Under the pieces are notes generated by a model, which did no database searches, was not told where the DNA came from, and saw only the letters and a list, made by a program, of their open reading frames with translations. 64,000 bases of DNA, from the NCBI GenBank assembly GCA_015178975.1, contig WHVD01000014.1, positions 1,054,001 through 1,118,000 on the forward strand. The letters are read 5' to 3'. Origin of the DNA: Hysterangium stoloniferum (Eukaryota; Basidiomycota; Agaricomycetes; Hysterangiales; Hysterangiaceae). Shown here piece by piece: positions 55,206 through 64,000 of the stretch. How positions within the stretch are numbered: the stretch's first letter is position 1; every line of letters starts with the position of its first letter. The position numbers were made by a program, and so were the translations under genes.

Positions 55206-56336
55206 ATTGCATCGGCCCAGGAACATTACCAACACTCCACAGACAAAAATCAGCTGCCGCCCCCTGAACTCAAGATTGGTGACCGAGTATTTGTCAAAGC
55301 CAAGTTCTTCCAAATGACTAGGCCATCAAAAAGCTCACCAATAAGTACTTAGGACCTTTTGAAATTATAGCACAAGCAGGCACGCTCTCTTGGACACTTC
55401 AGCTCCCCGAGAATATGCGTGCAGTACACCTGAATGCGTACAACCCCCACCTCCACCCATGGTTATTGACGGGGAACCCAAATTCGAGATATCGGAAATC
55501 CTAGATTCAAAGATGGATAATCACCGATGTACCTGCAAACTACTCTATTTGTCAAGTGGACAGGTTACAAAGGTACCGATGAATAAGCATCCTGGATTCT
55601 TGCCACAGAACTCGGAAACATGTTGGACATTGTCAAAGACTTCCATCAAGCATATCCGAACAAATCCGGACCCCTATAATCTACAGCATTTCGACATTTT
55701 TCCGACACCCATAGTTTTGTATCCTGTCTCTTTTCCTTCGCTTCCTCCTCAGCTCTCTCAGTGGCTGCCAGCAACTTGGCATTCCCTGTTGCCCCCAGTT
55801 AACACTCTGGCCCCTCATGGGCAATTTCCAGTCCATTCGGACATCTTCTGGCCTTTCCGGCACCTTTCTGTCCTACTGGGTAGCATTTATTCTCACACTG
55901 CCTTGCACCCTCTGCATTTTGGCATCTTCGGACATTTGTCACCCCTGTCCCCCTTGCCCTGTTTGTCTGCTCCTACATTTTCAGTGTGCTCAGATCCCTC
56001 AGAACTTCCGGACTCTGTCCTGGACCTTTTCGGACTTTCAGACCTTATTGGATTTTTGGACATTTTTAGATTTCTGGACCTTTTCAGAGGTTTGAACTTA
56101 AATTCAAGTATCCAATATGACCATAGCCTCGTCCTGACCTTCATCTCGATCTTGACTTTCCATATCCTCTCCAAATCCTTTCTGAATCCTTTCCGAACTT
56201 TTCTGAACCTTTTCTGAACCCTTTCCAGCACCTTGCCAAATCCCATCCCCTTCTGACCTTCCTGCCTTCACCTTATTCTTCAGCACTTTTCGGCCTCCTT
56301 GGGATTTTGGCCAAATGGGGGGGTACTGTTACGACT
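55206..56336 (+). mobile_element. Chromovirus (Ty3/gypsy) pol 3' end with chromodomain-like tail
   Basis: TNKYLGPFEIIAQAGTLSWT and LPENMRAVHLNAYNPHLHPW are the C-terminal end of a gypsy integrase. MVIDGEPKFEISEILDSKMD in the next frame is the start of the chromodomain typical of fungal chromoviruses. A long 3' region follows and a purine tract with a G7 run (about 56317-56333) lies just before the LTR, as a polypurine tract should. Broken fossil. The open frame of 275 codons starting at 55390 is partly chromodomain and partly the noncoding 3' region. Confidence 0.75.
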
Positions 56337-56455
56337 GTGTCATAACCATGTCACAATCCGACAGTCCCCGAGAATACTACAGTCTATTGATGTTCCAAGT
56401 TATTGATCAAGTCATCATTTCGGCAACCTTCGGAACACTGATGCTGACGTATACC

Positions 56456-56700
56456 TGTTAGAAAACATAAGTAATGTAGAAAATGAATAGCCAGACTGGG
56501 GATTGAACCCAGGATCTCTCGATTACATAACGAAGGTGTTAACCACTACACCATCTGACCTTGGGTAGGTTTTGGTCTTACACTGTACTTAAGGATATAA
56601 CCCTAAGCGCCATTCCTATTAGATCATATACACACTGAACTCAGAGCTGTACACCATATGGTCCCAGTTGGAACAATGGTTGGTATTATATAATCTAACA
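56456..56700 (-). mobile_element. tRNA-bearing LTR-like mini-element, 245 bp (copy 2)
   Basis: Ends TGTTAGAAAAC...ATCTAACA with ATACC duplicated on both sides (56451-56455 and 56701-56705). The internal 72-nt tRNA-like sequence (56489-56560, minus) differs from that of copies 1 and 3, so at least two tRNA types have been carried. The non-tRNA parts are only loosely similar to the other copies. Inserted into a gypsy LTR. Confidence 0.85.
56489..56560 (-). ncRNA. tRNA-like sequence inside the mini-element (copy 2)
   Basis: Minus strand: acceptor stem GGTCAGA with TCTGGCT (7 pairs, two G-T), D-arm GGTGTAGTGGTTAACACC, T-arm CTGGGTTCAATCCCCAG with a perfect 5-bp stem and consensus TTCAATC loop. 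The anticodon arm is imperfect, so the identity is unclear; a functional tRNA is unlikely but cannot be excluded. Confidence 0.7.
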
Positions 56701-57159
56701 ATACCTTCATGGTGATCAAACCCCATTTATGCCCCTGTCAAAATACACTTGTACCATCTGGTTATGCTTTGATATGTCCCTTTTCATTATGATGATCTGT
56801 TTTACTCTATGTTTCACATATGCCCGTATATACTTGTAGCCCGTGGACTATTCCCTTTTCTTGTAACCCCGCTCTCAGCTAAATATCGGCTTCCGATCTT
56901 ATCGTAACTTTCTGGTTTCTAGTCAAGTCTATTCATCAAATAGTGTTTCCACTCTTCCCTTAGTTAGTAGTTTCTAGACACCGACAACTCATATATAAAC
57001 CTGCTGTAAATGTAGTTATTGGACAATCAGAATATCGACTTAGATCAACTTAGATCAACTTAGATACCCCTCTAATTTCCGACTCCATTATCTATTCACG
57101 ACTACCACATTCCGACTCCATCCAATTTACGATTCAACCTACATTTACGACTTAAACCT

Positions 57160-57362
57160 CTAATCTCTGACCCTCAGTCTCTGACCCTCAGTCTCCAACT
57201 CTCAGTCTCCAACTCTCAGTCTCCAACTCTCAGTCTCTGATGCTCAGTCTCCAACTCTCTCAGTCTCCGACTCTCAGTCTCTGACTCTCAGTCTCTGACT
57301 CTCAGTCTCTGACTCTCAGTCTCTGACTCTCAGTCTCCGACTCTTGGTCTCTGACCCCTCAG
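57160..57362. repeat. CT-rich tandem repeat in the LTR (CTCAGTCTCTGA)
   Basis: About 16 units of 12-14 bp built on CTCAGTCTCTGACT or CTCAGTCTCCAACT. The sister solo LTR at 35190-36577 has only a short version (about 35390), so the array expanded or shrank after the copies separated. Confidence 0.85.
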
Positions 57363-57558
57363 CCCAACCCTCAACGTATCCTTTGGTTTCCGATCAGTAG
57401 TTTACCGAGAGGTTTACTTGACAGGACTAGTTTTTGCCCACCTGAAATTTAAGGACACCTGACGGTAACTTGTGAGGGTGCAGCACATAAGCTGAAGCCA
57501 AGTCCTTCTGTTCGGTCCCTGTCGCCAGCTGACATCCATCAGTTTTCAGTTCTTAACA

Positions 57559-60500
57559 CCTCCCGCGAGTAATTCTACTAGAATGAGCAAGGATAACTCC
57601 TATTTTAAGTTGTGGGAACTCTCGGACTCCTTACCGCTCGAGCAAACAGAAACGACACCGGTCTAAAATTTCCACCACCCCAAGTAATGCTGCAGAATCC
57701 CTTTAAGGGTCAGGTATATTTTGCTCAACCAGCAAATGACAAGTGGGATGAATACTACTCGAAACAAATTGAAGAGAAGGAAGTTGACGCAGTAGCTGCA
57801 GACTACTTAGACAGACACCACAACATGCCAAAAGAAGTGTCTGTCTGGTTAGGCAGGCTGAATAGCATCGTGATCACCGATTCTTTCTTTTTTCAAACCT
57901 GTACTATAGACCAGCTGGCGGAGCAGCTTCCCGAGTGGTCTGAGGAACTTGTCACTATTGATGTCACTGGAAGAGGATGTATAAGGCTAGCATTATTCGA
58001 ACAGATTCTTGACCTAGTGACCATGCACGATAACACGTTACAGATCTTACACATGATCCTAGATCAGGGTGGAACAGTGCCTAAGGTGGATTACCGGTAT
58101 CTTTATACGTGTACACTGGAAAGATCCCTATACGAAGCCTCTCCGAACCTCCCATTCACCTACCACAGCCTGCGACATAGGCTCATTCACTGCTGTGAGA
58201 AATGAGACAAGTTGTTCATGGAAGTTCTCCACTTGTATCATGATAGTACCCAAGTACCTGCTTCCCCGGCTCACACGTCCGAAACCTTCATTCCAGATCT
58301 CCAAGGATCCCCCAGCACTAGCTTTCTGTGCTCTCTCAACCGTAAATCTATCCTCGAGAGTTTTCCCCAGGATACGAGGGAGGAGAACTTGGGAAGACTC
58401 CACGAGAAATCCATTGTGCCTGTCCTTCTGGCCAGTGGAGTCAAGACCCTCGGCATACCACCCCAGGACAACTGCAGACCAGGAACTTCAAACAAACCAC
58501 GAAGGAATGAAGAGCCAGATACTCCCCACCGTCAAGTTGCTTTTGGAGCTGAAGTAGCTTCCCCCTTTATGACAGTTAGTCACTCCAATGTCCCTATTAG
58601 ACCTGTCGCAAACCGAAACCATTCTTCCTTTGCTACCACCTTCATTGAAGGAATCACTGGACAAATACCCGGGAGGGGAACTTCTTACCTGAACAACACT
58701 CTCCCACCTTTGCCAATTTCGCAGGCCCCCTTCTTTCCCCCAGGAGGATCAACCTGGGGATTCTTCTGATGGATCCAGCGACTCGGACCACAGAAGAGAC
58801 TGGAACGAGAAAAGGCAAAACCCGAGAAACCCAGGAGGCCGGGTACTAATAAGAACACTAAAAGTGCCGCTCCCGAGACTGACACTGGAAAGTTGACTTT
58901 GAACACCAACGATCTCAAAATCAAATGGTCTGATCTCCCAGAATATGACGGCTTGCAATATAAGGCACTAGACTACATAATGGATGTTATGAGCTTGTCG
59001 GAAATCTCAGAATCCATGATGATGATTCTAGGTATTGCTCTTCCCAGACGACTCAAAGGAAACGTGAAAGTTGGTGGACTACTCTGGATCATGAGCATCA
59101 CACTGAATTCAGTCGATCGCACAGATCCTTCCTTCGGAGCATAGTTGAAGGGTTATTGGGTACACAATGGCATGAATCCTTGTCCTTAGAATGGGAAGAA
59201 ATGAGGTTTTACCAGCCCCACCACGACTGTGAAACCCCCGTGCAGTATATTCAAAGAAGAGTTAAGCTCTACAGATTCCTATATGGGTTCTACCAAGAAA
59301 AGGAAGAGGAGACTCGCCGGTTAATACTTACCCTGCCCATGGAATGGTTATATTTAATACAAGGACAAGCCATCGATGATGTCATGAGCCTCCAAGCACA
59401 CGCCAATAACTTACAGGAAGCTCTAATTAATGCCTGGAATCAAACACATAGAGATAGGTTTCACCCCATTAGACCTCGGGTCATGGTCACGGAAAAAAAC
59501 AAATTAGAATTGGAGGCCCCAGAGCCTACCCCAACTTCCCCTGATTCCACCCACCTCCATCAGGTCCTCGCCAGCAAATTAGATGACAAGGGCATGATGA
59601 AGACTCCCAGAGCAGGAAGGACCAATCCTATGTGAGGTAAACAACATGGGAAGCTCTTCTTCAAGAGGAGCAACAAAAGGAGTAGCACTAGACCCCCTAA
59701 GGAGTGTTGGATTTGTGGCAGCACAGAACACTTCAAAATTGACTGTCCTCACTCAGGTAAAATGGCTCACTATGTCTCGTTGAATCTATGTTCTGGGCAG
59801 AATCCTTCAGAGGAGGTGGAGGAGCAAAGACTATATGAAGCAGTTTATGGACTAAGTATAGGAACGCGAGTATATAATGTCGAAAGCGAATCAATTTTCA
59901 TTCCTGCTTATACTGCTACCCTTGAAGATTACGAAATAATTGAGAGGTCACCCGGAGACGAAGAACCCCGGCGTGGGGAAGTATACATTTCTATATCCCA
60001 TGAGGATTTCATTGAAAGGGGAGATTGTTTAGAAGTGCACTGTCAGCACCGCGAAGGTCTGTCAGGGCTTAAGAATTCTTCAAACAACATACCGCTATCG
60101 ATTGAGGAAATCGTGGATGAGGAAATGTCTATCAATCAGGTTGCCTGCCTTAATGAGCAACATCTAATAGAGGACATAAGAAATGATATGGGGAAGGAAA
60201 CCTTTCCTTTCGACCCTGGACTTCCTCCTGACCTCTTGATTGGTGATGAATTGGACTCTGAGGGGGAAACAGATGTGACCATCCTGAACAGACGACTCTG
60301 TCGGAATGCTGAACTAGCCCTTAGAAAAGAGGTGAAATGACCTAGAATACAATATCCCCGATCCAGTAAGCTAATGAAAGAGGACGCCTCAATCATATAC
60401 CGAAAGAGGGAGCCACCGGGAGGATATTCTAGTGTTGGCGTTTCAGCACTACATGTATTCGGAGGAGTAGGGAATCCTGATTGGGAAGAACCAATCAAAA

Positions 60501-63370
60501 TTAGACCAGACACTGGAGCCGATTTGTCCCTCATGTCAGAGGAATTCTACCGAGAACTGAAGGATCAGCCTAAGCTGAAGCAAGGACTTAAGCTGCGATT
60601 AATACAACTTACCGGGAGTGCCCGAGTACTGGGTTACATTAACGTTCCCGTCTACCTTAGGGACGATAAAGGAACCCTGTTGCAATTTAACGCGGAAACC
60701 TACGTCGTATGAGGGATGACCGTACCAATCCTCTTAGGAGAAGACTTCCATATCAACTATGAGATAGGAATGTTGTGAGACCAACCCTGGGATCAAGACT
60801 AATCCTCCTGGGGAGAGCAGGATTCATTCCTGCCACCTCCTCCAACGAACCAGTCCCGTTAACCTTTTCAGTTAACAAGATCTCTCTGGAAGACGAATTA
60901 ATCACGCCGACTAATCTAACATCCAAACCCGACAAGGGTATGTGTGCTGAGAGAGTCGCAAGAGCCCTGGGAGATTGCACGATAGAGCCCGAGGTGGTTA
61001 GGTTAATACCCATCTTTACTGGGGACCTAGAGGACGGGGAATGGATCGTGGAGGGCATAGTTTTACAGAACGAAGATGGGACCATCCTCGCCACTCCCAC
61101 GACCACTATCTCTAAAGAAAAGGGTGTGGTGCCACTGGCTAATCCGACCTTAACTCCTCAAACTATCAGAAGAGGAGAGATCGTTGGTCTAATTCACGAT
61201 GCCCGAGCCTTGGCCCAAAAGCCTCAATCCCAAGCGGAAGAGGAATTGATGTGAGTCGCAAGCTCAAAGATTGCCCACTTCATAGAAAGCATCTCCAAGC
61301 TGGAAACAGACAACACCTCCAGCCCCCGACCATCTATGGTATCCTCAGGAAATGAGATGGTAGATGACTTTGATCCTGCAGGCCCAAAGACTTTGGAAGT
61401 TCCTTCCTTGGAGAAGCTCTCCTCGGAGGATCTACATAAATTGGTCAACTTAGGACCTGACATCCCTCCTGACGTTATGCCTCACCTTAGCTCAATATTG
61501 ACTAAGAACATGCAAGCGTTTGGAGTTGATGGAAGACTGGGCCAAGTAGACAGCAAGGCCGCTATCCCGCTGAAAACCAATGCACAACCAGTGTCTGTAC
61601 CGATGTTTCCAATTTCCCCTGCCAACAGGAAGGTCATAGATGAGCAAATGGACACCTGGTTCCAACAAGGGGTCATCGAACCTTCAAAAAGCCCTTGGGG
61701 AGCACCTGCCTTCATAGTCTATTGTAATAATAAGCCTTGTGTGGTCCTTGATTATCGAAAACAACAGCCTTACTATCCCAGACGAGTTCCCCTTGCCCCG
61801 ACAATCAGAAATTATGCAAGCACTCTCAGGATCCAACGTTTTATCCTCGTTCGATGCCCTAGCTGGTTTCACCCAACTAGAAATGCTGGAGGAAGACCGA
61901 CACAAAATGGCCTTTTGATCACATCGAGGACTATGGCAATTTAGAAGGATGCCTTTCGGATTGAGGAACGGACCTTCCATTTTCCAGCAAGTCATGCAAA
62001 ACACGCTGGCACCCTATCTGTGGATATTCTGTCTAGTCTATATAGACGATATAGTAATCTTTTCTAAGACCTGGGAGGATCAGGTCGAACACCTGGACCG
62101 AGTATTACAAGCAATAATTTCAGCTGGCATCACTCTTTCTCCAAAAAAATGCTACATAGGCTACAACTCTATTCTCCTTCTTGGACACAGGGTGTCGCGG
62201 TTAGGCTTTTTGACCCACCAAGAGAAAGTACAAGCCATATTGGAACTAGCAACCCCAACTAAGGTGTCTAAGCTTCAATGTTTTCTGGGTATGGTATTGT
62301 ACTTCTCGGCCTATATACCCTTCTACACATGGACTGTATCTCCACTCTTCTCACTACTCAAAAAGGGCATGCGGTGGTCTTGGGGAGTAGACCAGGAACG
62401 AGCCTTTAATGACGTCAAGGCAGCCCTGAGCTCTTCTCCAGTTCTAGCACATCCCGCAATTGGAATGCCCTACCGTCTCTACACGGACACCTCTGACTTT
62501 GCCCTAGGCTGCTGTTTGCAACAAGTACAAAAAATGACTCTATGGGATCTAAAGAACACGAAGATCTATACCCAAGTGAAATCAGCATTCGAGCAGTCAA
62601 AGCCAGTGCCAACGTTCATCATCCATTTTAAGACCAAGGTTCCCGAGATCACTTGGATGGACTCCTGGGCGAAAACATTCAAGGATACTTGCATTACAGT
62701 AGAGTGCATTATCACTTACTGGAGTCATACCCTCAAGAAACCAGAACACAACTATTCAGCCACAGAGTGGGATGAATTAGCTGCTAAGGAAGGCCTGGTT
62801 CATTTTCAACCATCATGGAAGGGGAGCACGTACTGCCACTTTACAATGGGCCAGGTCATACAAGAACACCAATCGACTGGCCGCATGGGGGGCAGTGTAT
62901 GCAGCATACCCAGGCCTCAAAATACTACATCATGCTGGACGAGTACACAGTAACGTCGATCCCCTATCTAGACTACCATGAGTACCCACTCAGTGAGTCC
63001 AGCTGGAGATGATCTCCCAACAATCATGTCAAGCTTGCTCAGCAAGGGAACTGAGGAGAAACCACAGGAGGATAATCCTGTGAGGAGAGCCATCTTTGTC
63101 ACACAATGAGAACTAGTAGAACCCATCGGGACTCCAGAGGACACCTCACAAACTGAATGGGATTTGTATAACCTCCCCAGAGACGATGAAGTGGACAAAT
63201 CGCGATTCTTTTCGTTAAACCCTCAGCTGCTCATAAGCATCAACGAAAGATTTCTAAAAGAGTTCTCAGAAGGGTATCAGAAGGACCCCACCTTCAGAAG
63301 CTACTACATCAAGGAACCGAAATCCCCAAACACTGTAGCTACCCCTTCACATTTTTTCATTGGAGAAAAG
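57559..63370 (+). mobile_element. Ty3/gypsy element body (gag to RNase H/integrase start), fossil
   Basis: Parts in order: gag-like frames (57612-59635, with YIQRRVKLYRFLYGFYQ near 59250); a zinc knuckle CWICGSTEHFKIDCPH near 59707; protease with RPDTGADLSLMS near 60505; reverse transcriptase with FGLRNGPSIFQQVMQN and YIDDIVIFSKTW (61950-62080) and LYTDTSDFALGCCLQQ (62480, start of RNase H); RNase H to about 62950; then a linker toward the integrase zinc-binding region, which resumes beyond the nested mini-element. The element looks broken, with roughly ten or more breaks, but is fairly complete in parts up to the integrase start. Confidence 0.85.
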
Positions 63371-63625
63371 TGTTAAAGGTATAGAAAAGAATTGACCCAG
63401 CCTGGGATTGAACCAAGGACCTCTGGCTTTATATAAGCAGTGCTCTTAACCACTGAGCTACTGGACCTATTGGTCTAGTGAGATATTATGGATTATATAT
63501 ACATATTCTATATAAGTCCTTCTGATGCTACCTTGGGACTTATACAGTCACATCTGGACTGATGCTAACTAGGGACTTATAACAGCTTGGACATTCTAAT
63601 AGATATTGTATTTCCAAATCTAACA
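63371..63625 (-). mobile_element. tRNA-bearing LTR-like mini-element, 255 bp (copy 3)
   Basis: Ends TGTTAAAGG...AAATCTAACA with AAAAG duplicated on both sides (63366-63370 and 63626-63630). Aligns end to end with copy 1 (52352-52604) with few differences, so both came from a close source. Inserted in the gypsy pol region just before the integrase zinc-binding domain. Confidence 0.9.
63394..63467 (-). ncRNA. tRNA-like sequence inside the mini-element (copy 3)
   Basis: 74 nt on the minus strand, the same as copy 1 but with a consensus T-loop (GGTTCAATCCC). Acceptor GGTCCAG/CTGGGTC pairs over 7 bp and the D-arm is GCTC/GAGC. Confidence 0.7.
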
Positions 63626-63630
63626 AAAAG

Positions 63631-63755
63631 GGATTGTTGTATTTTCACGATTTGGACTGGAAAAGTCGGATCTGTGTTCCTAACAATATGACAACCACAA
63701 TTCTAAAGCTGATACATGATAATCCCTTCGAAGGAGCTCACGCAGGAGCTGTACG
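63631..63755 (+). mobile_element. Gypsy integrase zinc-binding start, continuation after the nested element
   Basis: RICVPNN and LIHDNPFEGAHAG-like wording marks the H2C2 N-terminal domain of the gypsy integrase. The fragment stops abruptly at about 63755, where an inverted sequence begins. Confidence 0.7.
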
Positions 63756-64000
63756 AGGTGTAATTTTCCTTGCTTGAGCTTAGGGCGGTCCACTAGTTCC
63801 TTATAGAAATCCTCCGAAATTAAGGAAAGATTGGCTCTGGCATCCAGCCTGATTTTAATAGGATTAGAGGCTTCTGAGTCCCCTACACATCTGTAGATGT
63901 GTAATGCTGAAATCCCAATACTGGAGTATCCACCTGGGGGATCCCTTCTGTGGTAAATGATGGTCGAATCCTCTTTCATAAGCCAACTGAATCGAGGGTA
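63756..64000 (-). mobile_element. Second gypsy copy in inverted orientation (protease region)
   Basis: The minus strand carries DPPGGYSSIGISALHIYRCV and IKIRLDARANLSLISEDFYK, the counterpart of the protease region at 60400-60560 of the plus-strand element. A head-to-head junction with the integrase fragment lies at about 63755. The element continues past the window edge. Confidence 0.75.

Larger units (their letters stand above)
56337..57558 (+). mobile_element. Gypsy LTR shared by upstream and downstream element bodies
   Basis: Starts TGTTACGACTGTGTC right after a polypurine tract and ends TTCTTAACA at 57558, followed by a possible primer-binding region. It contains the nested mini-element 56456-56700 and a CT-rich tandem repeat. 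The flanking five bases (GGTAC left, CCTCC right) are not a duplication, so this LTR is a junction between two element bodies. The solo LTR at 35190-36577 is a sister. Confidence 0.8.

Noticed and set aside
55390-56217. 275-codon open frame as a host gene
   Set aside because: It starts in the integrase end/chromodomain region of a gypsy relic and runs on into the element's 3' noncoding region.
52375-63467. tRNA-like sequences considered as functional host tRNA genes
   Set aside because: Anticodon arms are irregular and each lies within a mobile unit with target duplications; kept as tRNA-derived parts.
52352-63625. The same 250-bp units considered as ordinary tRNA SINEs
   Set aside because: Exact 5-bp duplications, TGTTA...TAACA ends and about 150 bp upstream of the tRNA promoter do not fit a SINE, which begins at the Pol III start and ends in a tail with variable duplications.

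Overview
The window looks like nuclear DNA of an agaricomycete-type basidiomycete. Host genes are broken by many short introns (about 45-90 bp, GTNNGT donors, occasional GC donors), encode small secreted proteins and a DUF1479 dioxygenase-like enzyme, and sit in a sea of chromodomain Ty3/gypsy relics, Tc1/mariner, PIF/Harbinger, MULE, Helitron and LINE sequence. No rRNA, CRISPR, bacterial operon or organelle feature was seen. All intron models are hand-made from splice signals and reading phase.

Layout. 1-2.2 kb: two degenerate tandem arrays and a 5'-truncated LINE. 2.2-23 kb is the gene-bearing part: a zinc-finger-like gene (about 4.6-6.6 kb, +); two paralogous small cysteine-containing secreted protein genes in divergent inverted orientation (8.3-8.8 kb, - and 10.8-11.2 kb, +) with a conserved TATA promoter and an 896-bp long-TIR element between them; a 223-aa gene of unknown function (13.2-14.0 kb, +); a 201-aa secreted protein (16.4-17.1 kb, -); and a large AT-hook / Cys-rich / polyQ regulator-like gene (18.8-22.65 kb, -). 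24.5-44.3 kb is nested mobile DNA: gypsy integrase relics, a mariner with 215-bp arms, solo LTRs with intact 5-bp target duplications, a fold-back repeat cluster, and a 5.2-kb Harbinger element split by a solo LTR and a MITE. A decayed esterase-like (NLR-type N-terminal) gene lies at 29.8-30.4 kb. 44.6-46.5 kb holds an apparently intact 11-exon DUF1479 gene. 47.4-64 kb is again mobile: three consecutive minisatellites leading into a Helitron helicase relic, a MULE transposase relic, and a tandem chromovirus arrangement (pol 3' end - LTR - gag - pol) that runs to a head-to-head junction near the right edge.

The most unusual observation is a family of about 250-bp elements (52352-52604, 56456-56700, 63371-63625, and a probable diverged one at 29089-29293). 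The first three have TGTTA...TAACA ends and perfect 5-bp target duplications, like solo LTRs; all four carry an internal tRNA-like cloverleaf sequence with Pol III A/B-box-like motifs. They resemble plant Cassandra TRIMs in concept, with a tRNA in place of 5S RNA.

All LTR-type elements are treated as fossils. Functions marked as inference rest on motif recognition without any database search.
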